A stretch of DNA of 64,000 nucleotides from contig CAYNMW010000003.1 in NCBI GenBank assembly GCA_964398295.1, forward strand, positions 1 through 64,000, read 5' to 3'. Source of the stretch: CALFUK01 sp964398295 (GTDB lineage: Bacteria > Bacteroidota > Bacteroidia > Chitinophagales > Saprospiraceae). Position numbers and translations under genes: made by a program. Positions 27,361 to 37,005 of this stretch are shown piece by piece. The notes under the pieces were generated by a model. That model saw only the letters and a list, made by a program, of their open reading frames with translations. It was not told where the DNA came from and made no database searches. How positions within the stretch are numbered: the stretch's first letter is position 1; every line of letters starts with the position of its first letter.

Positions 27361-28563
27361 TTATTTGTCTATAATTCCTTCAAAAATCCAGTTAGCCAAT
27401 GCTTGTCTATTTTCTTTCAACAATAATCTGGCATGATCCTCTGTATTTTTGATGTTGGCCAATTCAATGTAAACTGCGGTAGGCAAGGTGTTTCTAAGCA
27501 TGAAAAGACCTCTATCTTTTACAAATCCTTTATAACCTCGATTTTTTTGATACTTGTCATACTTCGCTTTGAAAGTTTGTTGTAGGTTTTTAGCAAGTGA
27601 CAGGCTGCTTTTGCTGTGTTTGTAGTGGTAGAAATAAACATCCTGTCTCTTACTTTTACTTTGAGAATCAACATGGACCATAACAGCCTTTTGATTTTTG
27701 TATCCTTTCTTTTTGTAGGAATGGTACAAGTCATTGATCACTTTTGCTCTGCTTGCCAGTCTGGACAGTTGGTTACGAGAGATACTGATGTTTCCTAAAT
27801 ATTTTTCATCATTGTCACATCGCAGGATTTTGTCATCTCTTATGCCTTCAGACTTATCTTGTACAATGATTTCTACTTGGGCGCCATGTTGTAGGAGATT
27901 TTTAGCTACACGCAAAACGACATCATAGGCATATTCATCTTCACATATTCTGGTAGAATAGCCTTGGTAGCTAGCACCTGGATCAGGGCCACCATGGCCA
28001 CTAACTAAATAGAATACCTGATCTTTTAAACTATTGTCAGCTAGTTTTACTTCTTTATACTTATCTCCAAACAATGCAATATCAAGTGATTCAAGACTAT
28101 TTGCTTCTTCTTTCTTTGGCTCAATTGGTTTTATGGATTCTGTATCATTAGCACAGTGCAATTCATGATACGGCACCCACAAAAGTTTTGATTCTGTAAA
28201 ATGACTTTTTCTTATTTCAGCATTCTTCAAAGCTTCATTGTATTCTTTAATCCTTAATGCTTTATCCCAGTTATCTTCGCCGATGGTCGAACGAATGCTT
28301 TTGCCATTGTATTTGTAGATGAAGACTGGAAGGGTGTACTGCACACCTTCTTTCAGGTATGAGGCAACATCCAACTTATTCATTTTATAAAATGCCTTAA
28401 TATTGCATGGCTGGTCAGCTAACTGATATCTCCTCAATAGCGAAAACACGCCATCACCAGGTAATGCCGTTACTTGGTGCTGAGAAATTGTTTTATCCGG
28501 CGGATCTATCGGAGAATGTAAAACAAGGAGTAAGTTTGCAAGAATTAGTAGACTTGAAAACAT
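27361..28563 (-). CDS. N-acetylmuramoyl-L-alanine amidase (Amidase_3)
   Basis: Zinc hydrolase that cleaves the amide bond between muramic acid and the stem peptide of peptidoglycan. The 400-residue protein has an N-terminal signal or anchor (about 1-17), a region of about 170 residues that may include a cell-wall-binding fold, and a C-terminal Amidase_3 domain: SGHGGPDPGA (first His ligand), ICEDEYAYD (Glu ligand), VMVHVDS (second His) and VYIELANIKN with the catalytic Glu. All four key positions are present, so it should be active. It probably acts in cell separation or wall remodelling in the periplasm. Confidence 0.9.
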   Translation of the reverse strand: MFSSLLILANLLLVLHSPIDPPDKTISQHQVTALPGDGVFSLLRRYQLADQPCNIKAFYKMNKLDVASYLKEGVQYTLPVFIYKYNGKSIRSTIGEDNWDKALRIKEYNEALKNAEIRKSHFTESKLLWVPYHELHCANDTESIKPIEPKKEEANSLESLDIALFGDKYKEVKLADNSLKDQVFYLVSGHGGPDPGASYQGYSTRICEDEYAYDVVLRVAKNLLQHGAQVEIIVQDKSEGIRDDKILRCDNDEKYLGNISISRNQLSRLASRAKVINDLYHSYKKKGYKNQKAVMVHVDSQSKSKRQDVYFYHYKHSKSSLSLAKNLQQTFKAKYDKYQKNRGYKGFVKDRGLFMLRNTLPTAVYIELANIKNTEDHARLLLKENRQALANWIFEGIIDK

Positions 28564-28583
28564 GTATAATCGATTTAGGAATT

Positions 28584-28591
28584 CAAATATA
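28584..28591 (-). promoter_or_regulatory. -7 element of the amidase gene
   Basis: Minus-strand TATATTTG (TAnnTTTG) 21 bases before the ATG at 28563. No -33 match at usual spacing. Confidence 0.5.
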
Positions 28592-28643
28592 CATTAAAAA
28601 TAAGGATAATATATAAAATAAACAAAACCAGATAGTTACTTAA

Positions 28644-29303
28644 TTGAAAGCCACAAATCAAATATTACATCTTCTTTTTCATCAATTTAAGCTAGAAAGT
28701 AAAAGTCCTCACCTGATTGCTGCTAATATCTTGTACGTTGTCACAATCATTTTTATTATTTATCGCATTTTCAATCAACTCTCGCCGCCGACATGGGTAG
28801 CAGTTTTCTGGATCGTTTTCATGTTTACCTCCATTAATGCAACAATTCACAGTTATTCAAATGAACAAGGCAAGTCGATTCTTTTCTATTACAGCATTAT
28901 GAATCCGTTTGCTCTTTACATTTCAAAGGCAATATTCAATTTTCTTGTCATTCTGCTTTCATCTGGTCTGGTCTACCTCTTTATGACTCTTTTTTTAGAA
29001 AGTCCAGTTGTAGACCATTTGATGTTATTAAACACCTTGGTTCTATCCAGTTTGGCAGTGTCAATCATTTTCAGTTTTACCTCCGCAATTGCTGTACATA
29101 CTCAGATAAGGCATACTATGATGACTTTGTTGAGTCTCCCTCTCATCATTCCAGTAATAATGATAGCAGTAAAATTAAGCTTGATTTCCGTAGAATTTTT
29201 AATTGATGATGGTAGCAGTGGAGACTATGCAATTTTAATCGGTATTAACCTGATAATGTTGGGTATTGGAAGCTTTTTATTCCCATATTTGTGGCGATCA
29301 TAA
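28644..29303 (+). CDS. ccmB: heme exporter protein CcmB
   Basis: Membrane subunit of the CcmABC complex that releases holo-CcmE or moves heme during cytochrome c maturation. The 219-residue protein has six hydrophobic segments and family features: an FKLESKSP N-terminal amphipathic start, an NEQGKSILFYY loop, and the C-terminal TLLSLPLIIPVIM segment. The start is TTG. It is the first gene of a compact ccmB-ccmC-ccmD run on the plus strand, 9 bases before ccmC. Confidence 0.9.
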   Translation: MKATNQILHLLFHQFKLESKSPHLIAANILYVVTIIFIIYRIFNQLSPPTWVAVFWIVFMFTSINATIHSYSNEQGKSILFYYSIMNPFALYISKAIFNFLVILLSSGLVYLFMTLFLESPVVDHLMLLNTLVLSSLAVSIIFSFTSAIAVHTQIRHTMMTLLSLPLIIPVIMIAVKLSLISVEFLIDDGSSGDYAILIGINLIMLGIGSFLFPYLWRS

Positions 29304-29312
29304 TCATACTGC

Positions 29313-30353
29313 ATGAGCTGGTGGAAGCTACTTAGTGTTTTACTGTTGACATATGTCATTATCGCAGGTTTTGTCGTTCCCCTAAAACCTGGAATAGCAT
29401 TAATTACCCCTCAGTCGACGACTTCTGACACAGTTTTACAATTATCCGTTGAAGGTTACAACACCCATTTCGAATCAGCTAAAGAATCAATGCAGGTATG
29501 GTTAAAAATGGATTCGATATATGGAATTAGAGCAGAACAATTACATGTAAAAAATGAGAATTTGTTAGAAGCAACATTCACAATTGGTTCTATAGCTAAT
29601 GAATTTGTTGATGCCACTTTGTATGTGGTGAATGATGTAGACCAAACTGCCTTATTACCTTCCGCTATTCGAATCACATCAAGTGGTCGACAAGCTGTAA
29701 ATCCAACGCTTCAACAAATACCATACGATAAACTTCAAACAAAACAAGGCTTTTTATTCCCCTACAGGGAAATCCTCAATGAGACAATACGGAATACTTT
29801 TTTCCATGTTGCATTGTGGATGGCAATGTTTGCCTTACTGATTGTTGGCCTGTATAACGGGGGACAATATTTGAGAACAGGTGATATACTGTACGATTCA
29901 AGGGCTGCATCGTTTAACATGATCTCGATTGTTTATGGATTGCTTGGTCTAGCTACGGGTTCTGTTTGGGCAAAATATACTTGGGGAACTTGGTGGACAA
30001 CTGATATCAAATTAAACATGGCTGCTATCACGATGTTGATTTATGTAGCCTATGCCATATTGAGATCATCCATGGATGACATTGACAAACGGGCAAAACT
30101 CTCGGCGCTATATAGTTTGTTTGCATTTGCAGCAATGATACCTTTATTGTTTGTTTTTCCTCGGATGAGTAATGTGATTAGTCTACACCCTGGTAATGGT
30201 GGGAATCCTGCCTTGGGAAGTGAGGATATGGATAATACCTTGCGTATGGTGTTCTATCCGGCAGTTATTGGTTTATTTTTATTTGGTAGATGGATTGCAA
30301 CGATACGAACTCGGATTGAAATATTATTTTACAAAAAATCTAGATTGGAATGA
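29313..30353 (+). CDS. ccmC: heme transporter CcmC/CcsA with N-terminal periplasmic insertion
   Basis: Heme-handling membrane protein of cytochrome c maturation. The heme-binding Trp-rich signature is present as VWAKYTWGTWWTTD in an external loop, with five or more C-terminal membrane segments and a His in SLHPGNGG. At 346 residues it is well above the usual 220-260: after the first membrane helix (about 5-25) there is an extracytoplasmic domain of about 130 residues (up to 160) with beta character, before the second helix at about 163-183. This inserted domain may do the job of a partner protein such as CcmE or shield the heme (inference). It overlaps ccmD by four bases. Confidence 0.9.
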   Translation: MSWWKLLSVLLLTYVIIAGFVVPLKPGIALITPQSTTSDTVLQLSVEGYNTHFESAKESMQVWLKMDSIYGIRAEQLHVKNENLLEATFTIGSIANEFVDATLYVVNDVDQTALLPSAIRITSSGRQAVNPTLQQIPYDKLQTKQGFLFPYREILNETIRNTFFHVALWMAMFALLIVGLYNGGQYLRTGDILYDSRAASFNMISIVYGLLGLATGSVWAKYTWGTWWTTDIKLNMAAITMLIYVAYAILRSSMDDIDKRAKLSALYSLFAFAAMIPLLFVFPRMSNVISLHPGNGGNPALGSEDMDNTLRMVFYPAVIGLFLFGRWIATIRTRIEILFYKKSRLE

Positions 30354-30550
30354 AAAGACTAACCATACTCGCTTTGTTTTTAATTATTTCCAATTGTATT
30401 CAAGCACAACAATCTGCTGACTTTCTCAGGAGTACCGGTAAGATATATTCAGTTGTTGTTGCTTTAGTCATTATGTTTTTGGGAATTGTATTTTATGTGT
30501 GGAGGCTTGACAAAAAAGTAAAACAACTTGAAGAAGATTGGAACAATTAA
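30350..30550 (+). CDS. ccmD: CcmD family protein
   Basis: A 66-residue protein: a possible cleavable signal (about 1-20, ending in IQAQ), a single transmembrane helix (about 33-53, VVVALVIMFLGIVFYVWRL) and a Lys/Glu-rich cytosolic tail. This matches the small CcmD-type subunit that stabilises CcmC. Position and overlap with ccmC (ATGA at 30350-30353) support the assignment more than sequence alone. Confidence 0.75.
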   Translation: MKRLTILALFLIISNCIQAQQSADFLRSTGKIYSVVVALVIMFLGIVFYVWRLDKKVKQLEEDWNN

Positions 30551-30591
30551 AATATATTGTGTAAAGGTTTTAACAACATAACCAGACCCTC

Positions 30592-32013
30592 ATGAAGAAA
30601 TTAACCGAACCCAATTTTTACGAAAGTGTCATGCTCAATTTTGATAAGGCAGCAGACTTAACAAAACATCCGAAAGGCTTGCTTGATCAAATTCGAGAAT
30701 GCAACTCTGTTTATCAAATGCGCTTCCCTGTGAAAATGGGAAATCAGTATGAAGTTATTGAAGCCTATCGAGTACAACATAGTCAGCACCGTTCTCCAAC
30801 AAAAGGTGGTATCCGTTTTTCAGACCATGTCAGTCAGGATGAAGTCATGGCCTTGGCGGCTTTGATGACATTTAAATGTGCCATTGTAGATGTACCATTT
30901 GGTGGTGCTAAAGGTGGAGTAAAGATTAACCACAAAAAATACAACCGAGATCAACTAGAAAAAATAACCAGAAGATATACCGTTGAGTTAATCAGAAAAG
31001 GTTTCATAGGTCCAAGTGTTGATGTACCTGCGCCTGATTATGGAACAGGTGCTAGAGAGATGGCTTGGATTCTTGATACGTATAGAACATTTGCAAAAGA
31101 AGAAATAGATGCAATTGGCTGCGTCACTGGCAAACCAGTTAATCAGAATGGAATCCGTGGCAGAACAGAAGCTACAGGCAGAGGTGTATACTATGGTGTC
31201 AGAGAATTACTGTGCCAGGAAAAGGAGATGAAAGAGATTGGTCTAACAAAGGGTATAGCAGGTAAGACTATGGTGATTCAAGGTTTAGGAAATGTTGGTT
31301 CCTATACTGCGAGTATCTCTGTGAATGAAGGAGATGTAAAGGTAATTGGGATTGCGGAGTACGATGGTACTATTTATAACCCCGATGGAATCAATGTGCA
31401 AAAACTGATCAGTTATAAAAAGGCTAAAGGAAAAGTCAGTGGATTCCCAGGAGGTAAATTATTGACTGGTAAAGATGATTGGTTGAAAATCAAATGTGAT
31501 ATTTTGGTGCCTGCTGCATTGGAAAGCCAGATTCATATTGGTAATGCCAAAAAAGTAAAAGCCAAGATAATTGCGGAAGCTGCCAACGGGCCTGTAACAG
31601 CCAAGGCTGAAGAAATACTTCATAAAAAAGGAGTGATTATCATACCTGATATGTATTTGAATGCAGGTGGTGTGACGGTTTCATATTTTGAATGGTTGAA
31701 GAATTTATCACATATGCGCTTTGGCAGAATGGATAAGCGATTTAATCAAAATACTTATCGGAACCTGGTCAATATGGTAGAGAAAATGACCGGCAAATCA
31801 ATCTCTAAGGCTAATAGGCAACTATTAACCAAGGGTGGTGATGAAATTGATTTGGTCAGAAGTGGATTAGAGGAAACTATGATAAATGCATTTCATAATA
31901 TAAGAGATGTTAAGAATAGAAGGAAAAAAGTAAAGGATTATAGATCTGCAGCATTCATCAATGCTATTGACAAAATTGCAGGTGATTATATGATGATGGG
32001 AATATTTCCATAA
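30592..32013 (+). CDS. gdhA: glutamate dehydrogenase (Glu/Leu/Phe/Val dehydrogenase family)
   Basis: Interconverts glutamate and 2-oxoglutarate plus ammonia in the cytosol. The 473-residue protein carries the catalytic Lys107 in PFGGAKGGVKI, a substrate-binding segment SPTKGGIRFSDHV, a PAPDYGTG region and an NAD(P)-binding GLGNVGSY. An NGPVT followed by PDMYLNAGGVTVSYFEW close the active site. Family length (410-475) is met. It starts 42 bases after ccmD; the spacer has no terminator, so co-transcription with ccmBCD is possible. Confidence 0.95.
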   Translation: MKKLTEPNFYESVMLNFDKAADLTKHPKGLLDQIRECNSVYQMRFPVKMGNQYEVIEAYRVQHSQHRSPTKGGIRFSDHVSQDEVMALAALMTFKCAIVDVPFGGAKGGVKINHKKYNRDQLEKITRRYTVELIRKGFIGPSVDVPAPDYGTGAREMAWILDTYRTFAKEEIDAIGCVTGKPVNQNGIRGRTEATGRGVYYGVRELLCQEKEMKEIGLTKGIAGKTMVIQGLGNVGSYTASISVNEGDVKVIGIAEYDGTIYNPDGINVQKLISYKKAKGKVSGFPGGKLLTGKDDWLKIKCDILVPAALESQIHIGNAKKVKAKIIAEAANGPVTAKAEEILHKKGVIIIPDMYLNAGGVTVSYFEWLKNLSHMRFGRMDKRFNQNTYRNLVNMVEKMTGKSISKANRQLLTKGGDEIDLVRSGLEETMINAFHNIRDVKNRRKKVKDYRSAAFINAIDKIAGDYMMMGIFP

Positions 32014-32391
32014 TTGGGATGCTTAGGATAAATGAAACCATCATGATGCATTCGTTCGGATAATTCTTTTCTCAGATTGGTATGTTTTATGAGAAATACA
32101 TTCTGTTTAAATAATCCTTCGCATCCATCGTAAACTATACTAAGTGCAAACTTGTCCCGTAAAATGCCAATTAATACATACTACGTATATAAGATTAACC
32201 TCATAAGAATGCATTTGACTATTAAGAGACAGATTATTTTTCACTGGTTTCTAAGAAAAAGTAAATATATATGTGATCTTTAAAGGGGTGCATCTACAAA
32301 ATCAGAACCTGTACGTTTGATACATAAATGCATTACTATTTTGTACGAATACATTATTAACCAAATAAATTATAATAATTAATTATCTAAT
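32014..32391. other. intergenic region upstream of susC
   Basis: 378 bases, AT-rich, with no gene that I can support. The one signal is the TACGTTTG element at 32312-32319, described separately. Confidence 0.5.
32312..32319 (+). promoter_or_regulatory. putative promoter of susCD
   Basis: TACGTTTG fits the Bacteroidota -7 consensus and would give an untranslated leader of about 65 bases before susC. No sigma/anti-sigma gene or hybrid two-component system lies nearby. Confidence 0.45.
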
Positions 32392-35376
32392 ATGAAAAAA
32401 CTGTACACGATTCGCGGATTTGCGGTGTGGCTCCTTACTGTGGTCTCCATAGCCGCTTATACGCAAGTAAACGTAACGGGAACAGTGACTGATCAAAACA
32501 ACGATCCAGTCATTGGAGCATCTGTTATTGTAAAAGGAACTACAATCGGAACTATAACTGACCTTGACGGCACATTTCAATTGAATCAAGTAGCTGAAGG
32601 TTCTGAAGTAGAGATTTCCTACTTAGGATATCGGACCCAAGATTTGACTGTCGATCAAAGCAATAATCAATTGGCAATTGTTATGTCCGAAGATCTCAAC
32701 AAATTGGACGAAGTTGTGATTACCGGATTGGCAACGACCGTCAAGCGTAAAAACTTAGCAAACTCAGTTGCCAGAATCGACGCCAACGAATTGACAGGTG
32801 TAGTGCCTCAATCTAATCTTGAAAGTGCACTTTATGGTAAATTCAAAGGTGCTGAAATTCGGGCAAACTCAGGTGCACCTGGAGGAGGCTTGTCATTTAG
32901 ATTAAGAGGTACGACTTCTATATCAGGGTCTTCGCAGCCCTTGATCATTGTTGATGGTATCTACTTAGATAATTCCTCGATTCCTGCAGGATTGAATATT
33001 GTTTCTGCGGCAGCTGGTGGCGGTAGTACATCCAATCAAGATAACCCATCAAACAGGTTAGCAGATTTGAATCCTGATGATATTGAATCTGTAGAAATAT
33101 TGAAAGGAGCATCAGCCGCGGCTATTTATGGCTCAAGAGCTTCTGGTGGTGTTGTCATTATCACAACGAAAAGAGGTGATAACGGTAATACTAAGGTGAA
33201 TATATCTCAATCTTTCGGTCAGACTTCGCAGCTTAATTCACTGGGTATTAGACAATGGACAGAAGAGAGAGTATTGGGTTCTAATTTTGCTGGAGATATT
33301 GAAAACTTCAGATCAGCTGTTGCATCAGGAGGCTTAAACAATTTCGAGGAATTGCTCTATGGAAATAATGGCGCGTTATTTAACACGAACCTAAGTGTAA
33401 CTGGTGGTAATGAAAACACCAAATTTTACATTGGAGGTTCATTTAAAGATGAAGAGGGTATTGTACAAAATACTGGGTACCAAAAAATATCAGGCCGTAT
33501 AAATGTAGATCAAAAAATATCTGATGTTTTTGATGTAAAAGTATCCACAAACTATATCAATTCTTCTGCCGATCGTGGTTTCTTTAACAATGACAACTCT
33601 GGTACTACTCAGGGAATTTCATTTACATCGACTCCAGCTTGGGCAGATTTAGAAGCAAATGATGCAGGTGTTTTCCCAGCAAATCCTTTTGCACCATCTA
33701 ATTTTTTAGAGACTGCAGCACTTGTTACTAACAATGAAGCTGTAAATCGTTTCTTAGGTGGAGGTACACTTAATGCAAAGATTTTTCAAAATGTAAACTC
33801 ATCTTTGAAAGCAACATTTAGAGGAGGAGTTGATTTTTATAATTTGAGTACAACGGCACTCTTCCCTAATACACTTCAATTTCAAAGAGACGGAGCAGGA
33901 CTGAATGGAGTGTCTGTACAAGGATCTACAAGAAATCTGAATACGAATTTAGCAGCCTTTCTGGTGCATAATTATTATACAGATGGTGGTATCGGTTTTA
34001 CTACTTCTGTAGGTGTCACTCAAGAAGATTTTAACAGAAATACAATACTTGGTGAAGCTTCTGATCTAATTGGTTCTCAAACAAATCTAGACCAGGCAGG
34101 AAATAGAAATGTCACACAAGGCAGGCTGATCCAGCAGGATAAAGGATTCTTTGTTCAAGAAGAAATCAACTACAAGGATCAGATTATTGCTACCGTAGGT
34201 TTAAGAGGTGATAAGTCTTCGAACAATGGAGATGTCAATCAATTGTTCTACTATCCTAAAGCAAATGTTGCAGTTAATCTGAGTGAGTTTGACTTCTGGG
34301 ATAGCGGGAGTCCTATTTCACAATTAAAAATAAGAGCTGCATATGGTGAGTCCGGAAACTTTGCTTCTTTCGGGTCTAAATTCACAACCCTGCAGTCTAC
34401 AATCGTTAATGGTAGAGCAGGTGTTTTTACGCCAGGTTTATTGGGTAATGCAACTGTTGGTCCTGAAAGACAAAAAGAATTTGAGATTGGTGCAGACTTT
34501 GAATTCCTTAATCGGTTTTCTATTGATGCAACATATTACATTAAGTCTGTAGAGGATTTATTATTGAATGCTGATGTGCCTACCTCATCTGGATTTTCTT
34601 CTCAAGTTACGAACGCAGCTAGGTTGCGTAACAGGGGATTTGAGATTGGTGTCAATCTTGGGGTATTAAATACAAAAGATCTTAATTGGAATTCGAGATT
34701 TAGTTTCTGGACGAATGATGCTGAAGTAACAGAGTTGTTGGTTCCTGATTTTACCACAGGTGGTTTCGCAGATTTCTTGGGTAACTTTCTTATCAAAGAA
34801 GGCTTTAGTCCGACAACAATTATAGGTGTTGCGCCTGAAGCCGATCGTGATGTTTCAGTAAATGGAGGCGAACCAAGTCTTAAGGTGTTTGGAAATGCTG
34901 AACCAGATTTTCAATTGTCATGGTCAAATGATTTAACGTTTAATGATCTTAGCTTGTCATTTTTATGGCACTGGAAGCAAGGTGGTGATAACATCAATTT
35001 ATCTACGTTATTATTTGATTTGAATAATACAACTCATGATTTCGATGACTTTACACTTGATCCTTCAGGTGAAATGTCTAATGGCGATTTCAGACTAGCT
35101 AATTTGGGTAGCAATACAGATCCTTATATTGAAGATGCTGGTTACATAAGGTTAAGAGAAATTGGTTTATACTACAGACTTCCGCAAGATTTATTAGGAG
35201 ATATTGCCAGACTTACTGTTGGTGTTTCAGGTAATAATCTGATTAATATTTTTGATTATAACAGTTATGATCCTGAAGTATCCAATTTTGGTGGCAATGG
35301 TTTGTCAACTGGAGTAGAGGTAACACCTTTTCCATCTGCAAAGCGTTTTGATTTTCACATTAAAGCGAGCTTCTAA
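32392..35376 (+). CDS. SusC/RagA family TonB-linked outer-membrane transporter
   Basis: A 994-residue outer-membrane receptor for TonB-driven import of a glycan or peptide delivered by the SusD partner. Layout: signal peptide to about residue 25 (AAYTQ), a carboxypeptidase-regulatory-like beta-sandwich (about 26-110, VTGTVTDQNNDPVIGASVIVKG), a DEVVITG TonB-contact motif near 112, a plug domain (about 125-260) containing the SusC motif VDGIYLDN and the stretch DIESVEILKGASAAAIYGSRASGGVV, then the 22-strand barrel ending in a terminal Phe (KASF). It starts about 75 bases after a TAnnTTTG promoter and is followed by susD 31 bases later. No carbohydrate-active enzyme accompanies the pair, so the substrate is unknown. 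Confidence 0.95.
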   Translation: MKKLYTIRGFAVWLLTVVSIAAYTQVNVTGTVTDQNNDPVIGASVIVKGTTIGTITDLDGTFQLNQVAEGSEVEISYLGYRTQDLTVDQSNNQLAIVMSEDLNKLDEVVITGLATTVKRKNLANSVARIDANELTGVVPQSNLESALYGKFKGAEIRANSGAPGGGLSFRLRGTTSISGSSQPLIIVDGIYLDNSSIPAGLNIVSAAAGGGSTSNQDNPSNRLADLNPDDIESVEILKGASAAAIYGSRASGGVVIITTKRGDNGNTKVNISQSFGQTSQLNSLGIRQWTEERVLGSNFAGDIENFRSAVASGGLNNFEELLYGNNGALFNTNLSVTGGNENTKFYIGGSFKDEEGIVQNTGYQKISGRINVDQKISDVFDVKVSTNYINSSADRGFFNNDNSGTTQGISFTSTPAWADLEANDAGVFPANPFAPSNFLETAALVTNNEAVNRFLGGGTLNAKIFQNVNSSLKATFRGGVDFYNLSTTALFPNTLQFQRDGAGLNGVSVQGSTRNLNTNLAAFLVHNYYTDGGIGFTTSVGVTQEDFNRNTILGEASDLIGSQTNLDQAGNRNVTQGRLIQQDKGFFVQEEINYKDQIIATVGLRGDKSSNNGDVNQLFYYPKANVAVNLSEFDFWDSGSPISQLKIRAAYGESGNFASFGSKFTTLQSTIVNGRAGVFTPGLLGNATVGPERQKEFEIGADFEFLNRFSIDATYYIKSVEDLLLNADVPTSSGFSSQVTNAARLRNRGFEIGVNLGVLNTKDLNWNSRFSFWTNDAEVTELLVPDFTTGGFADFLGNFLIKEGFSPTTIIGVAPEADRDVSVNGGEPSLKVFGNAEPDFQLSWSNDLTFNDLSLSFLWHWKQGGDNINLSTLLFDLNNTTHDFDDFTLDPSGEMSNGDFRLANLGSNTDPYIEDAGYIRLREIGLYYRLPQDLLGDIARLTVGVSGNNLINIFDYNSYDPEVSNFGGNGLSTGVEVTPFPSAKRFDFHIKASF

Positions 35377-35407
35377 TCATTTTTCAACTTAAAATGAATT
35401 AAATAAA

Positions 35408-36715
35408 ATGAAACATATAAAATATATAATATTATCAGTTTTGCTCCTTCCTTTTGTCAGTTGTGACATTGACGATGCCCCTAATCCAAATGGTTCTTCA
35501 ATAGCAGAGTTTGATGCTGATGCCTCACAAAGTGCATTGCAAACTCTTGTTACAGGTATGGAAGATTTACTTAGACAGGAGATCGGATTTTACTACGATG
35601 TCGTCTCTATAGTAGGTAGAGAATATTACTTTTTTACTGGTTCTGATCCACGTTTTACTGGTGAAGTATTGGGTAGAGGAGATTCACAATTAGATAATGC
35701 TGGATTCTATGGGACAAGACCATATTTGGGAAGATACAGAACAGTAAGGACTGCGAATGTATTGATCGACGGAGCCATGAATTCTTCCTTGCTTACAGCG
35801 GAACAAGTAAATGGATACCTTGGATTTGCAAGGACTTTCCAAGCATACGAATTATTACTTGCAGCAAATCTTCAATTTCAAAATGGAATCAGAATTGATG
35901 TTAGTGATCCAGATAATCTAGGGCCTTTTGTCGGTTATGATGATGCCTTAGCTTCTATCCAAAGTTTGTTGGATGAAGCCCAAGGTAATTTGAATGCAGC
36001 AGGCACAGCTTTCCCATTTAGCCTTTCAGCAGCCATGTCAGGATTTGACAATCCACAGCGATTTGCAGAATTCAATAGAGGGATAGCAGCGAGAGTTGCA
36101 CTTTATCAAGGAAACACTGCTAACGCATTGACCAATCTTGCTTCATCATTTATGAATATTGATGGCGACATGCAAGTTGGGGCCTTCAGATTTTATTCTT
36201 TAGCAGGTGGTGATTTTGGTAACACCTTATTTAGAGTTCCAAATCAAGCGGATGCGATTATCGCTCACCCTAGTTTCGTAGAAGATGCTGAAGCTGGAGA
36301 TAGTAGATTGAATAAAGTCCAGCTTAGAGATTCTGGCACACTTACACTTGATGATTTAAGTGGTGACTATGACGTTGTCAGATACCAATCATTTTCTGAT
36401 TTTGTGCCTTATATGAGAAATGAAGAATTGGTACTTATTTTTGCTGAGGCAAATGCATCTTCCAATGCAGGTGAGTCAGTAAGGGCAATCAATGCAGTCA
36501 GAAATGCAGCAGGTCTTCCAGATTATTCAGGTGGCATGGATGCTTCTTCTCTTATTGATGAGGTGTTGTTCCAAAGAAGATATTCCTTATTTGCTGAAGG
36601 TCACAGATGGATCGACCATAGAAGATTGGGAAGATTGGGAGAGCTGCCTTTGGATAGAGAAGGAGATGATGTGTGGGTTGAGTTTCCAAGACCAGTTTCT
36701 GAGGTAGGTAGATAA
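35408..36715 (+). CDS. SusD/RagB family nutrient-binding lipoprotein
   Basis: A 435-residue surface lipoprotein that lids the SusC channel. The lipoprotein signal ends in a lipobox (LPFVSCDID, Cys20). The alpha-helical SusD core is recognisable in the TPR-like segments (GFARTFQAYELLLAANLQF, FNRGIAARVALYQGN), the RNEELVLIFAEANA helix, and the C-terminal family block INAVRNAAGLPDYSG...LIDEVLFQRRYSLFAEGHRWIDHRRLGRL ending FPRPVSEV. It is shorter than polysaccharide-binding SusD proteins (about 500-550), which fits the peptide- or small-ligand-binding members, but this is only a hint. A terminator follows at 36755-36790. Confidence 0.95.
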   Translation: MKHIKYIILSVLLLPFVSCDIDDAPNPNGSSIAEFDADASQSALQTLVTGMEDLLRQEIGFYYDVVSIVGREYYFFTGSDPRFTGEVLGRGDSQLDNAGFYGTRPYLGRYRTVRTANVLIDGAMNSSLLTAEQVNGYLGFARTFQAYELLLAANLQFQNGIRIDVSDPDNLGPFVGYDDALASIQSLLDEAQGNLNAAGTAFPFSLSAAMSGFDNPQRFAEFNRGIAARVALYQGNTANALTNLASSFMNIDGDMQVGAFRFYSLAGGDFGNTLFRVPNQADAIIAHPSFVEDAEAGDSRLNKVQLRDSGTLTLDDLSGDYDVVRYQSFSDFVPYMRNEELVLIFAEANASSNAGESVRAINAVRNAAGLPDYSGGMDASSLIDEVLFQRRYSLFAEGHRWIDHRRLGRLGELPLDREGDDVWVEFPRPVSEVGR

Positions 36716-36754
36716 TGTAATTGAAGTGTTTTAAACACTACTATATAATAGATT

Positions 36755-36790
36755 TAAAAAACGAGTTCATTTAGTTGGGCTCGTTTTTTT
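36755..36790 (+). terminator. rho-independent terminator of susCD
   Basis: A stem of 8 pairs (two of them G-T) around an 8-base loop, preceded by an A-run and followed by eight T. It lies 40 bases beyond the susD stop. Confidence 0.85.
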
Positions 36791-36800
36791 TATGCCCTCG

Positions 36801-36824
36801 AGAGGTGAAACACCTTCGACTCAG
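36801..36824 (+). repeat. dispersed hairpin repeat, copy 1
   Basis: A 24-base element beginning AGAGGTGAAACACCTT and ending GACTCAG. It forms a short hairpin (AGGTG/CACCT) and recurs at 48501-48524 and 51117-51140 with a few changes, always between genes. Confidence 0.7.
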
Positions 36825-36965
36825 GTCAGTTTGTTAAAGCTTTGAAAACGAAGGGGGCCAATACGAGTCGTATAGGCACATACCCTAATTCAATTATTTG
36901 CAGAAATTCAAATCACTCAAAACTCTCAGCCAGAGGCTGATTACCCTTAAGGTGAAACACTCAAC

Positions 36966-36987
36966 ACCTGCCTACCGGCAGGCAGGT
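36966..36987. repeat. CCTGCC/GGCAGG palindromic element
   Basis: Perfect 8-bp inverted repeat (36966-36973 with 36980-36987) and a 6-base loop. Elements with CCTGCC...GGCAGG arms are widespread between genes in Bacteroidota (from general knowledge). A similar half-element ends at the assembly gap (48581-48600). Confidence 0.65.
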
Positions 36988-37005
36988 TGTCGACCAACGG
37001 GAGAC

